A stretch of DNA of 64,000 nt, taken from contig MNCI01005887.1 of the NCBI GenBank assembly GCA_015680685.1, positions 216,239-280,238 on the forward strand. The letters are read 5' to 3'. This document shows positions 1 through 10,184 of this stretch, in pieces (the stretch's first letter is position 1; every line of letters starts with the position of its first letter). Made by a program: the position numbers and the translations under genes. This stretch comes from Gnetum montanum. Taxonomy: Eukaryota > Streptophyta > Gnetopsida > Gnetales > Gnetaceae. The notes below the pieces were generated by a model that saw only the letters and a program-made list of their open reading frames with translations, had not been told where the DNA came from and did not search any database.

Positions 1-222
1 ACAAACACAACACCTAGAGCTAAAATGCCCGAACAAGGGGTAAAAACTGAAAGCCTCCTAGAGCAAACTAGCACGCCTCCTAGACCATGTCTGACTAAGA
101 AACAACCACATAATCAAGACTCCCTTGCTGCCAAAGACATGTCTAATCCCTGCCCACTCTTTACCTTTGTTCGTTGTGCATATGTCACCTTAGTTTGTAT
201 TATATTAGCTTATGCGTTCTCT

Positions 223-364
223 CATGGCCCGAAAAGGCCTTAAACTAAACCATGGCCCAAAAAGGCCTTAAACTAAAACACGTGGCCTGAAAAGGCCTTA
301 AACTAAACCATGGCCCGAACAGGCCTTAAACTAGAACACGTGGCCCGAAAAGGCCTTAAACTAC
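223..364 (+). repeat. Tandem array, 28-30 bp unit, 5 copies
   Basis: Five units with consensus CATGGCCCGAAAAGGCCTTA followed by AACTAAAC. Units alternate between a CATGGCC and a CGTGGCC start, so the array looks dimeric. Each unit holds the palindrome AAGGCCTT. Position upstream of the TATA box suggests U3. Confidence 0.85.
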
Positions 365-496
365 CACCTTTTCACATTATTTTCTATTCACTTGTGCATT
401 TCAATTCATGTTTTCTGCAGTGGCTATTTAACATTGTTTTCTCTAGTTGCTTTTGTTTACAGGATCGTACGGACACACATGCATGCATCCACCCTG

Positions 497-770
497 ACAG
501 TCCTGGCATCATGACTTAAAACTGATACCACAGAATGTCCTGGCATTATGATGGTAAACTAACACCACAGAGCTTCATCTGACATGACACTAAACTATCA
601 CACTCATTCATCAGAGTCCGCTAAGACTATAAACTAGCTTGCCTCTTCATAGTCCACCACGACTATAAACTAGCATCGTACTGTTCGCTACGACGATAAA
701 CTAACAACGTCCAATGGGTTATGACGTAAAACTAACCCACGACAGTCTGCTAAGACTATAAACTGGCCAT
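497..770 (+). repeat. Diverged tandem array, about 40 bp unit
   Basis: About seven imperfect units. Each has a CTAAGACTATAAACTAGC-like core preceded by a variable spacer. The shared AAACTA tail also ends the units of the 223-364 array, so the two arrays may have a common origin. Confidence 0.65.
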
Positions 771-1301
771 ATCATTTCCGGCACATTCATCTGCTGCTGT
801 AATTCATGACATTTCTTCATCAATGCCTGCTGCATCATTCATCACACCGGCTCTGAAAACACTATTGCTACTCATTTTGTTTGCCTTAAGTTTTACATGG
901 TGCCTCCATTTGCATCAGTTACATTCATGCCTGAAGTGTTCACTGAATCATTCACTTGTGGTTTTCTTGTCTTCTTGGAGTTATGTTTGCAGGATGACAC
1001 CCAGTGGTGCTCGTACACGGATACACTTCATCACGGTGACAAGGTGCCACATTGTTTCTGATGCACGCAACTAGGTTAATCAATCTATTTAAAAGTACAT
1101 TCCCTGTTCCCAATACATTTCCAATTTTCCCAACACTCTTATTCCCTTTCCTACCTGGTTATAGTTCCCAGATACACCCAGTACACCCCAAAAATTTGAG
1201 CACATTGTTACATGCTGTGACACTCTCAAGCAACTACAACACACAATATGGCACATGAGCATGAGTGAAAAAATTGAAAGAAAGCTCTTTCCAAATAACA
1301 A

Positions 1302-1437
1302 AGAGACACAAAAAAAAAGAGCAAAAAAAAAAACAAAAAACAAAAAAGAGCAAAAAAAAAAACAAAACAAAAAAGAGCAAAAAAAAATGAAAAAGAACAA
1401 AAAAGAAAAAGAAAAGAGTAAAGAGCAAAGAGCAAAA
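1302..1437 (+). repeat. A-rich low-complexity tract (GAGCAAAAAA repeats)
   Basis: Irregular repeats of AAAAGAGC with A runs. They produce long Lys-rich and Phe-rich open frames on the two strands that are not genes. Confidence 0.8.
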
Positions 1438-2146
1438 TGAACCACAAAACTCTTAGCACTTCGCATACAAACCACAGACGGGAAGACAATTGTCTTGGAA
1501 AGAAGTACTCGTGTCTCACACTATCATGTTACACCTTCATGTGTGGCTTTGGCTGTTGGACAATGGGTTGCCTTAAAACTTGACACAAGGGTCCTGTTTC
1601 TCCAAAAAAAAAAAAACGCACCACCTCATTGCATGCCTCTGGCTGTGACAACCAATTCTCTTAAACATGATACAAGAGTCTCGTTCCTCCAAAGGACAAT
1701 TTTAGCCTTGCACAAGAACGACATGAGTTGTTTGCACAAGATGAAGATTCCTCTCCCACACCAGCACAATCCCTTAATCAGTTCCCAATCCCCATAATTT
1801 CCATCTCCCAATCCAACTACAAGCTTCATTTCCCAATCCCAGGTACTTTTGAACATAGTGCGATGACATCTGGCCAAGTGCCAAAGGACAATGTTTCTAC
1901 TAAGTTTGCTTGTGGTGTTTTGTACTTCTTTGTCAACGTTTCTCAGGTAGATTCCTCCAAGCGTCAACAAAGAGTAGCCAATGAAACACCACAAAATTTT
2001 GAGCTTGGTACTTCCCCAGCAAGAAGCAGGTCCCTGGGACCCATGAACGGCTCCCTGGGACCCATGAACGGCCACGACTACATTTGGCGTTGCACATTGC
2101 AACTCCTGGAATCAAAAGGCTTACTTTTCGCTAAGTGTAGTACCAG

Positions 2147-2491
2147 CATATACGCCCAGCGTATACGCCCAACATCCCCAACGTATACGCCCAGCAGACA
2201 TTTGACTTACGTGCCCAATGTAGACGCCTCGTCTGTACGCTCGGCACCACAGATGCACACGCCCGACGATGAAGTCTCAATGACAGAATGGAGACAACAC
2301 CGAAGAGCAAGAATTGAAGCAAGTTGGCAGCCGTCAGCGTATACGCCTGGCATATATGACCAGCCATTGTCGGCGTGTATGCCTAGCGTCCATGGCATCT
2401 CCACCCAAGTTCACACGTCTAGCACGTCTAGCGTATACGCCCAGCATGTACGTCGACCTGATGTAGCGTATACGCCCCACATATACGCCTA
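2147..2491 (+). repeat. Dispersed GTATACGCCCAGC array
   Basis: Around ten or more exact or near copies of GTATACGCCC(A)GC and variants (ATATACGCCC, GTGTATGCC), irregularly spaced, just upstream of the TATA box at 2581. GTATAC is a palindrome and the copies carry CpG. A 254-codon open frame across this stretch is explained by the repeats. Confidence 0.75.
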
Positions 2492-2580
2492 GTAGATTTA
2501 ATATGTTGTATATTTGTAAATTGTATGCACCCGATCAACGCGCCACGTGTCTCCTAACCCGAGTCTAGCGTAACAACCGG

Positions 2581-2588
2581 TATAAAAA
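2581..2588 (+). promoter_or_regulatory. TATA box of the long LTR
   Basis: TATAAAAA after a GC-richer stretch containing CACGTG (2543-2548). Position fits an LTR promoter: arrays upstream, about 580 bp to the junction with element I. Confidence 0.5.
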
Positions 2589-3166
2589 CCCCACTTTTCC
2601 ACTTCACCCAGGTCAGTCGGCAAAAATCCCAGAGCACACCAGAGACATTTACGCTACACACCAGAGCTGAAACCCTCTTACGCTAGAAAGCCCTGTATGC
2701 CGTGCACAGTCTCTATGCTCCACCTACCGTGCAAGCCCGCCGAGCCATCCCTGCACCCACCGGGGCTTTTCGTCCGCCTTGTGCTTCACCACAACTGTGT
2801 TAGACCGGTGCACTGTATTTTTATTCTGTAATATCATTGTTACATTTTCTGTATAAGATTGTTTATAGTTTTACGTCAATTTGGCCCACGCATTCTGTTT
2901 ACGCCCATTTACGCTTACACTCCGTTTGCATCTGTTTTATGCTGTTTACGCTTAGTGTACACCTGTTACGCCGTTTACACATAACCCGGTGTATAACACT
3001 TCGGTGTACGTTTGGGGAAATCCTTGTCTGATCCCTATGCGGACCACCCAAGGTACTCTGCCTTTGTGCATTTTAGCTCACCCTCAGGCGAAGGCAGGGT
3101 CTTCTGTGCTCGCCCTGTGATCCCACGGTCTCTATTTCCTTCCAGCTGGAGACCGACGATTTCAGG

Positions 3167-3362
3167 CGGTACACATACACCTCGCTTTGGACTAAACCAT
3201 ACATGACAAAGCTAATACTAGTCTAGGTGGGAAGATAGCGAATTGGAACCTAAGAATAATTGTCTAGATATCACAACTAGCTTGTCTGTGGAGTTCGACC
3301 AGATCGTGCATGAAACGCTCGTATTCGTATGGTTGAGTGTAGGGGTACCTCACGACTCATCA
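3167..3362 (+). repeat. 5' LTR of element I (3' end only)
   Basis: Homologous to the last part of the 3' LTR (about 8240-8430). Shared segments include GACTAAACCATAC, AGATATCACAACTAGC and GGTTGAGTGTAGGGGTACCT. Ends in ACTCATCA. Confidence 0.8.
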
Positions 3363-3363
3363 T

Positions 3364-3381
3364 TGGCACCGTTTCTAGGGA
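3364..3381 (+). other. Primer-binding site (tRNA-Asp type)
   Basis: TGGCACCGTTTCTAGGGA directly after the LTR. It is a decayed form of TGGCGCCGTTGCCGGGGA, complementary to the 3' end of plant tRNA-Asp(GTC), the primer of many Athila-type elements. Confidence 0.8.
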
Positions 3382-3470
3382 TGGTGCTAGTTATCTAGAT
3401 TAGTTATATCATACAAGGTCACTGTACAAGAATCAACGATATATCTTTTAGGAAGAAATAATTATAAAAA

Positions 3471-5481
3471 GTGACATATAAATTCACACACAATTTCACA
3501 ACCATGCCTCTCCTACAAGACTATAATAATGCCACATCTAGTGAGGTAGTTCATTGGAGAACCAACAAACTATATGACAATGAAGATTGGAGTACGCAAC
3601 CCAAGGTGGGGATTTCTTATAAACATAAACGAAGGCAACATCATCCCAATGCACAAAAGCATAACTTACTTGATGACGATGAACCCCTACTAGCCACTAC
3701 AAGCCTAACACAAATACAAGAGGCTATTCGAATCTCTCGTAGGCATCGTAAAGAGAGCCGCCTACCTAGTCTCGATTTAAACAACTTTCCCAATTTCTCA
3801 GAAGGCTATGACTTAGATCCACAACAACATTTACAAGCCTTCTATGATGCCTGCACATGGAACAACATTGATAATGGTTGGCAAAAACTCAAGCTCTTTC
3901 CTATGACACTTGTTGGCCAAGCAAAAGTATGGTATAGATTGTTAAAACCAAATTCAATACAACATTGGCCAACAATGGTAGAACTCTTTAATGAAAGATA
4001 TCAAACCTATGCAAGAGTGTTAGCCTTGAGGAAACAAATCCAAGAGTGGAAACAAGCACAACATGAATGCTTGGACATGACCTTAGAAAGATATTGTGCA
4101 CTGTTAAAAAATTGTCTAGGCCATGAGTTCTCCGAGGAAAGGCTAATGTACCATATCATTGATGGGCTTCGTGATGCAAAAAGAGAAACCCTAGGGATGT
4201 ATGCCCAAGGTCAACTATCCGAATTACGAACCCATCAAGTCCAAGAGCTTATTAAGCAAGTAGCAAAAGAAGAAGGAGAAATGGCTAGATGGGAGAGTGT
4301 TGAAAAACATCAATAGGACTAGAATCTCAACTTAACAAAGGTCCATAATCATAAAAAGGAGAAATCAACCTATCTCAAGGAGGAAAAACCATCTTTACCA
4401 ACATAATAATCACTAGAAGAAGTCAAGGAAAAGAACAATAAGATGTTGGAATGGACACATAAAAAGTGTGGAGAATTTATTGATATTATTGGAGATAGAG
4501 TTTTGACAACCCAAGAAGTAGGACAGAATATCATTAGACAATCAGAAAGAAGGGATGAAGAAAATAAGAGCTCAACGACCAATCATACATATGAATGAAA
4601 CATTTTCCTGTACGATCACCCCAAGAGTCAATGCCTAATCTTGTTACATCTATATGAGCATTGGGGAAGCATGTTACACCCAAAGTTCATACAGAGATAC
4701 TGTGTTCGATCACAGAAACAATCCCAGTCGTGGGGAAAGCCATCCCTAAACTAGAGGCACCCTTCGTATCCTCCGAATCCAAATGCTTATCGATTTCAAC
4801 ATCGTGTTTCCCCAACTAGGTCAACATACTCTATCTCGCCACATTATCATTCTTCTCAATACTATCAGCCCATGTCCTCAACACAATCACCGCCTTATTG
4901 ACCTTACACTTATCCTAAATTTCAACATTCTCATCCTTTCCCTCCTTTTACATTGCCACCAACTGTTCCTAAAGTGTCTGCACTATAGCGACAACCCATG
5001 AACGTTACTTATGCTACTATTACTAACAATAGTGAGAGACCTCCTCAACATCGTCCCTTCTTTAGACATGACCATAAGAAGGGACAACACAATTCCAAGG
5101 CTACTGCATTCTCCAACTCAGCACAAGCCCAACATTGTGATGCACCCTTCTCTTCGAATCCAATGCCTCATGTCACCTCATTAAGACCACCAAGTAACAC
5201 TCGAACAACCATATGGCCCAATGAATATAGCCATGGAGGGCAACATCCTAATCCTTGAATACCATCTTACGGTCCCAAGTATCATAGTGAGTAAACTCTT
5301 TATCCAGGAACCACATCTTATAAATTGTCCCACTATGTTTACTATAATCAAGTGTGTGAACCCCAATGGGGTAACTATGACCGAGTCCCAATATTTCCAA
5401 CATGCAAGGATCCTTATTTTTCATTTATTAATCCTCGCCATGCTCAACCATTTAGTTATGGGGCATATCCCCCATTCTAAT
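3471..5481 (+). pseudogene. Gag of element I (one frame, broken only by stops)
   Basis: Structural Gag protein of a Ty3/gypsy element. The first 281 codons (to 4316) are intact and include the retrotransposon Gag core (LQAFYDAC, WYRLLKP, ERYQTYARV, LGMYAQGQLSELR). The same frame continues past in-frame stops to 5481 with no frameshift. At about 4600-4690 it encodes NIFLYDHPKSQC, the counterpart of the HPKGCC motif in element II. From about 4770 the tail is rich in Pro, Tyr, His and Gln. An alternative start is the ATG at 3504. Element II Gag (43615 on) is clearly homologous over the core. Confidence 0.8.
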
Positions 5482-6740
5482 AACAAGCAGGGTTAATAAA
5501 TATTTTTCATTTTCTTTAATTTTACAACTTTTTGTTTTCCAATTTTTCATTTTTCAATTTCTTGTTCTACCTTTTTGTCTTTTTGTATTTTTATCTTTTT
5601 ATGAGTAATCTCATCTATGAATAAAACACTCATGTGGCTTGTTGGTTGAGGTGTGTTCTATGTTATCGAGTCTCGAGTGATCAATTCTTTGGACAGTGAG
5701 CCCATTACATCCACTCATCCATTCTACAAATAAGAGGTTTTGTTCAAGGGTACAGTGATATTCTTGATATTCTTAAAACTTAAAATTAATTTTGTGTTCA
5801 TTGTACCTGGAATGAAGAAGGATGGATCAAGAGGGAATGATTAGGGTGTGACATCAAGGGGACTTGTGGATTCTCTTTAGTGACGTATGTGGGAGTTATC
5901 ATGCAATGTGGTTGTACTAAGATCCTTGTAGATTTAACAAAAAATGGGATTAAGAGTAACCAAAAGGGCACTCAAAAATCAAATGCTGTTCTAGGGGGTC
6001 CCATTGGAAAGACATGCACCCATGCCTTAAGGTTGGCGGCTTCAATGGGTTCAGCAATCAGAAAAAAAGAAAGATTGAAAAGAAAAAACAACAACAAAAA
6101 AAGAAAAAACAAAGGAAGTGCCACAAAGCAAAAATCACTCCTCCCTTGTACAAAATGCTAAGTGATCATACGCCTTGTTGTTATGGTACTCTCATAGTCA
6201 CTCATCATGGGATGAAACAATGCGGTGTCATTGATCAGAGGAATGGACTTGGTCCTGATCTTGGAACGACGGGTTAATGACACATTAATCATGCTTTACA
6301 TGAAAGATTCACTGTGCCCTGGGTCAGTTACCTCATGTCCCAATCTCTACCATCCCTTCTATAGTCTTTCCCATCTCGTTGTTCATGTAATTGTAGCTCA
6401 TGTCTTATATAGCGTAGAATTCTTACCTCATTCCAATGGTATCTACATGTGTGTGTTTTGTGAAACTGGTATAAATTACATTCAACTCTTCTAGTGCCTA
6501 CGGACATTTTAAGATGTGGTTACGCAAGGGCATTATAGGTTGGAACATGCGTTGGGTAGGACCCACTTCCGTGACTTTTGCAATTTGTACTTGTTGCATA
6601 CCACCACATCATCTTACACCCTCTAAGTACTTCATTGCAAAATATATTCTTTCCTTTGTCATCATTTTATCAAATGTTCCTCAAAACTAGATCCTTTTAT
6701 GTGTCACCTAAACAAACCTGGTCTGACATTAAAATTTTAC

Positions 6741-6884
6741 GACAACTTCCTTGAAAAACTTTCTAACTCTAAAATCACACTAAGCAAAGAATTCAACATT
6801 TATTAAAGGCANAGACAACTTCCTTGAAAAACTTTCTAACTCTAAAATCACACTAAGCAAAGAATTCAACATTTATTAAAGGCA
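6741..6884. repeat. 71-bp perfect duplication around a single N (assembly join)
   Basis: 6741-6811 and 6814-6884 are identical over 71 bp, separated by N (6812) and one A. This is what unmerged overlapping contig ends look like. One copy is probably artificial. Confidence 0.9.
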
Positions 6885-6955
6885 ATGAGTAAGATATGAA
6901 ATCATTGAACTTTTTTCAATAACCTTACTAACAATTGATCTTTGTGTGATTATAG

Positions 6956-7084
6956 ATGGCCCCTAAAAGAAGACAACAAGGAGGACCTTCTCAAGGTGCA
7001 ACTGAATGACCAGGGGGAGGCAGAGGCCAAGGACTTCATGCAGAACATGCAGATCATGAGGCACAATCACTCAACATCCATCAT
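6956..7084 (+). pseudogene. Candidate 3' accessory ORF of element I
   Basis: ATG directly follows a splice-acceptor-like TTGTGTGATTATAG. The frame starts basic (MAPKRRQQGGPSQGATE), meets one TGA at 7007 (GAATGACC, which could be a decayed CGA), then continues PGGGRGQGLHAEHADHEAQ to a TAA. No known domain. Position, downstream of the coding part and before the 3' LTR, matches the small ORFs seen in elements II and IV, but I see no clear residue similarity to them. Confidence 0.3.
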
Positions 7085-7471
7085 GGAACTCTTGTTACTG
7101 CATAATCTATCCAAGAAAAATGTGGAGAGGTTAGGGTCTAAGCCTATGAAAAGGAATGACGGCTATTTGTGGCATAACATGTCAAGGCCAATCAAGTGTT
7201 CCCGCAACTGCCATGTTCATGGAAAGTGCTGACTCCATCAAACATTGGAACATTAACATGGATGGCTCATAATCCTTGGATAGAAGAGGGGAAATGTTAA
7301 GCACTTCTAGTATCAATCTCAGAAGCCTAATCATGTAGGACAAAGGAGAGGCACCCATAGAGGAGCTACGACTACTGGGAAGCCCATGAGTTCCACGAGT
7401 TTTATCTTTTGTGTCTGTGTCCAAATTTTGTTTAATTCTCCACTACGACATAAATAAATTCCTAGTCAGTC

Positions 7472-7565
7472 ACTAATCCCATACCTATCCACTATGTAAT
7501 CAATTGAACTTGTTCCTNTACTAATCCCATACCTATCCACTATGTAATCAATTGAACTTGTTCCT
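7472..7565. repeat. 46-bp perfect duplication around a single N (assembly join)
   Basis: 7472-7517 equals 7520-7565, with N at 7518. Same artefact pattern as at 6812. Confidence 0.9.
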
Positions 7566-7600
7566 CACTTTCTCTGACTCGAGGATGAATTGTTATTTAG

Positions 7601-7611
7601 TCGTGGGGGTA
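7601..7611 (+). other. Polypurine tract of element I
   Basis: TCGTGGGGGTA immediately before the 3' LTR start TGATGAGTT. Elements II and IV have TCATGGGGGTA at the same place. Confidence 0.8.
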
Positions 7612-8430
7612 TGATGAGTTATCATTTTGTTGGCCGCAATATTGCATACGCGGTATCGTAGCCTATCTCCTCATCTATAAATAAGAGGTAGATAGATCTG
7701 ATAAGCAGTTTTAGAGTTAGTGGTTAGAGTTGTTAGATTTAAGTTTCTTTTTTACATCATTTTCTCTCTCAATCCTTCTCTCCCAGTGTATGCCCGCAAT
7801 GTGGTGATTGTAATTGTATGGCATCCTTATTTGAGTGTGACGGACTTGGACATGCACATGACCATCAATAAAGATCGAGATTACTTCATCATTGTAGCAT
7901 TCACTTAGTTTAATTATTTATTTAATTTTTATTTACTTCTTTCTTAGTTAATATCTCTTCACCCTAAACTCCTTTTAAATGCGAAATGAGTACGACTTGC
8001 TCACGAGCATTTAAGTGTAACTACTTGGTAACCTAGTAGTGTACCTAGGATCGGTACTTGGTAATCCCAGTGGTAGTCATGCATGAGGTTCAAGATGTGT
8101 ACGGATGATTAAGGAATGGATGCTCATCACACTTAGGCTAGTTAGATTTTCTCTTACCCTCTCTCTCTCTCTCTTTGCTTCCTAGTTTAGTTAATATTAT
8201 CTACCATCATACCCAAGAGTAGCGTCAGCATAGGAACACATCATACACCTTGGTCTGGACTAAACCATACGTGACAAAGTTAATACTAGTCCAGGTGGAA
8301 AGACAGCGAACTGCGACCTAAGAATAACTATCTAGATATCACAACTAGCCCATCTGGGGAGTTTGACCAGATCGTGCGTGAAACGCTCGTATTTATATGG
8401 TTGAGTGTAGGGGTACCTCGCCACTCATCA
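7612..8430 (+). repeat. 3' LTR of element I (819 bp)
   Basis: Starts TGATGAGTTATC, ends CCACTCATCA. U3 has decayed GATATCG-type motifs (GCAATATTGC, GCGGTATCG). TATA box TATAAATA at 7676-7683. R/U5 holds CTTGGTAACCTAGTAG and CTTGGTAATCCCAGTGG, a repeated motif found in all related LTRs here. A CT microsatellite lies at 8158-8174. Confidence 0.85.
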
Positions 8431-8757
8431 CTAGTTATAAGTAACACCAAAAGATATTTGCTTCTATCATGTAATGGATAATATCTCAATGTTAATGTAA
8501 TGGAATGCTAGTTATCGGAGAGTAAGAGGATAGAAGATGTGAAGCACTAGTTGAAGCATGTAAGCAAGCTCATTTTTTAGAAATGGAGGTGAAAGTCAAG
8601 GTAATTTGACTAGCATTAGATGGTTTTCTTAAGGCATCAATGTTAACTTGAAATGTTTTTTATGAAAATATAAAAAGCTTGTCAGTTTTGATTTTAGTGC
8701 TGATGATTCATTATTGTGATGAAGCATTGAAAAAGCTAAATAAAAGGAAAAGCAAAT
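8431..8757. other. Spacer between elements I and VI
   Basis: AT-rich. No ORF, RNA gene or repeat recognised. It ends in GTAGA (8758-8762), the left TSD of element VI. Confidence 0.5.
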
Positions 8758-8762
8758 GTAGA

Positions 8763-9048
8763 TGATGAGTAGCAAGTAGTCCCTCCACCTGACCATATGA
8801 ATCACAAGCGTGCACTAATGATCTAGTCAAATTTCATGGACTTAGCACCTAAATATGCCTATAGACAAAGATAGTGACTTGGGGAAATAGGATTATTGTA
8901 TTCTTAGCTCTTATTTGTGTAAGTTCAATTGTATGGTTATATGTGAGCCAAGGTAGATGATATTTATTTATATTTTATATTTTATTATGTTTTTATTTAT
9001 TTAATCTAAGTGTTGAAGTAAAAATAATTAATTCTTAAACTATGTAGT
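8763..9048 (-). repeat. 3' LTR fragment of element VI
   Basis: Starts TGATGAGTAGCAAGTAGT and is colinear with 32918-33200 (shared GGACTTAGCACCTAAAT, GACTTGGGGAAATA). Cut off at 9048 by the LTR of element IV. The rest of this LTR may lie around 14590-14700, where GTCAATGGGAATGTCTCGATGCAT-like sequence resembles the U3 of 33811, but that is weak. Confidence 0.7.
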
Positions 9049-9678
9049 TGATGAGTGGCGAGGTACCCCTACACTCAACCATACGAATACGAGCGTTACA
9101 CGCACGATCTGATTAAACTCCNAACTAAGCCTTAATTAACCTAGCATCAGCATCCATTCCCACTTACCGTTCACACCCTGAACCAATGCAACCTTGGTTA
9201 CCAAATGCTATTCGTTGCTGGGATCACTAAGCGTAACACACGTGCTCAAAGTGGTCGTATTGAATGCACTTAACTATGGGAGAAGGGTTGAGAGAGATTT
9301 AATTACTAATAAAGCATTCAAATGATAAACAATAAATAAATTCCTATCTAGCTTAGTCCATGCACTGCAAGGTTTATCCAAGAAGTTCATCTTTATTTCT
9401 GTACACAAACTTGTGTTCAGGTATAATATTTTCTCGAATAAAGATCCGTTCACTTTGGAGCTCCTACTACGGGCACATGGAAACTATTCTATCTCTAGAG
9501 AGGAAAAACTACCAAAGTTTCGCTACAGTCTAGGCCTAGAATGAGAAACAAGGGAGAGTCGCCTCTTATTTATAGACTTGGCGATGCACCGCGATATCGC
9601 GGGGGATGACACCATATCACAGGGGATGCGATATCGTAGTGGACGCAATATCATGGCCCATGTGATATCATGGCCCAT
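9049..9678 (-). repeat. 3' LTR of element IV, with an assembly gap
   Basis: On the + strand it begins TGATGAGTGGCGAGGTACCC and ends GCCCATCA. The U3 end holds several GATATCG palindromes (GCGATATCGC). TATA box on the minus strand at 9567-9574. At 9122 a single N replaces about 190 bp that is present in the LTRs of element II. Confidence 0.85.
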
Positions 9679-9688
9679 CATACCCCCA
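9679..9688 (-). other. Polypurine tract of element IV
   Basis: CATGGGGGTA on the minus strand, directly before the LTR start TGATGGGCC. Confidence 0.75.
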
Positions 9689-9818
9689 TGATTGAATAAA
9701 AACTCATACTTGAGTTTCTTACAAAATATTGGAACGGTATGGGATTATTGACTCAAAATGGAACTAATGGGATGACATGTGAACGGATCATCATTACAAG
9801 ACAAGACAAAAATGGTGT

Positions 9819-10184
9819 TCACGATAACAAGAGTGAACACTTTATACATTTGACATCAGGCCTTATTTGGCAGCTAAGAAAGAGAGAGAGAGAAAGAAGT
9901 TTTGCTGTTGCCAATGCTAAGATTGCACCTTTTGTTGTCCATCCATAAGCGCGCCATCGATCTTGCTCCTTACATAGCTGCTTCGGCATCGCTCCATTCC
10001 AAGTGTTCTCTTTGGATCCAATCCCTTGTTGCATGATTTCCATCTGCACACACAACATAGTTTTAATATTAGCAAGGGTAAATGAATCACAATGTAGTTG
10101 ATACCTTGCTTCGGTGAAAGGTCCATTGGCTAAGTTATGGTATGGCTGATGTGGATCTGAAGATATCATAGTGGTGACTACCAA
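9819..10184 (-). CDS. Small 3' ORF of element IV, unknown function
   Basis: 121 codons between the protease region and the 3' LTR. Residues about 12-66 match the ORF at 48386-48685 of element II nearly residue for residue (PYHN, NGPFTEARY, LHCDSFTLANIKT, NTWNGA). The C-terminal half of this copy has shifted frame relative to that one. No known domain, signal peptide or membrane segment is evident. Athila and Tat elements are known to carry extra ORFs in this position, but I cannot link this one to a described family. Confidence 0.45.
   Translation of the reverse strand: MVVTTMISSDPHQPYHNLANGPFTEARYQLHCDSFTLANIKTMLCVQMEIMQQGIGSKENTWNGAMPKQLCKEQDRWRAYGWTTKGAILALATAKLLSLSLFLSCQIRPDVKCIKCSLLLS

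Larger units (their letters stand above)
1..3166 (+). repeat. Tail of a long LTR (truncated by window edge)
   Basis: I see no gene here. The stretch has the layout of an LTR: several tandem arrays (U3-like), then a TATA box at 2581, then about 580 bp of R/U5-like sequence rich in TTTACGC. It ends where clear homology to the 3' LTR of element I begins (about 3167). That 3' LTR (7612-8430) lacks this sequence, so this is either a separate long LTR (over 3.1 kb) inserted into the 5' LTR of element I, or a recombinant LTR. The left end lies outside the window, so the TSD and full length cannot be tested. Confidence 0.45.
5482..7600 (+). other. Non-coding 3' interior of element I
   Basis: No domain of pol is seen. 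It contains T-rich stretches (5500-5600), A-rich low-complexity sequence (6060-6115), two assembly joins and a small candidate ORF at 6956. Confidence 0.6.
3167..8430 (+). mobile_element. Ty3/gypsy element I, gag-only (Athila/Tat-like)
   Basis: Order on the + strand: partial 5' LTR, tRNA-Asp-type primer-binding site, gag frame, about 2.1 kb non-coding, polypurine tract, 3' LTR. No protease, reverse transcriptase or integrase frame is seen, so it is non-autonomous. The 5' LTR is recognisable only over its last 196 bp. No TSD could be assigned because the 5' end is replaced by the 1-3166 sequence. Two single-N assembly joins lie inside (6812, 7518). Confidence 0.75.

Noticed and set aside
1089-1519. 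Long overlapping minus-strand frames rich in Phe
   Set aside because: They read the complement of an A-rich low-complexity tract; composition alone explains them.
1728-2492. 254-codon + frame with YTP and VYAQ repeats
   Set aside because: It runs through the GTATACGCCC array and other LTR sequence; repeats keep it open and no domain is seen.
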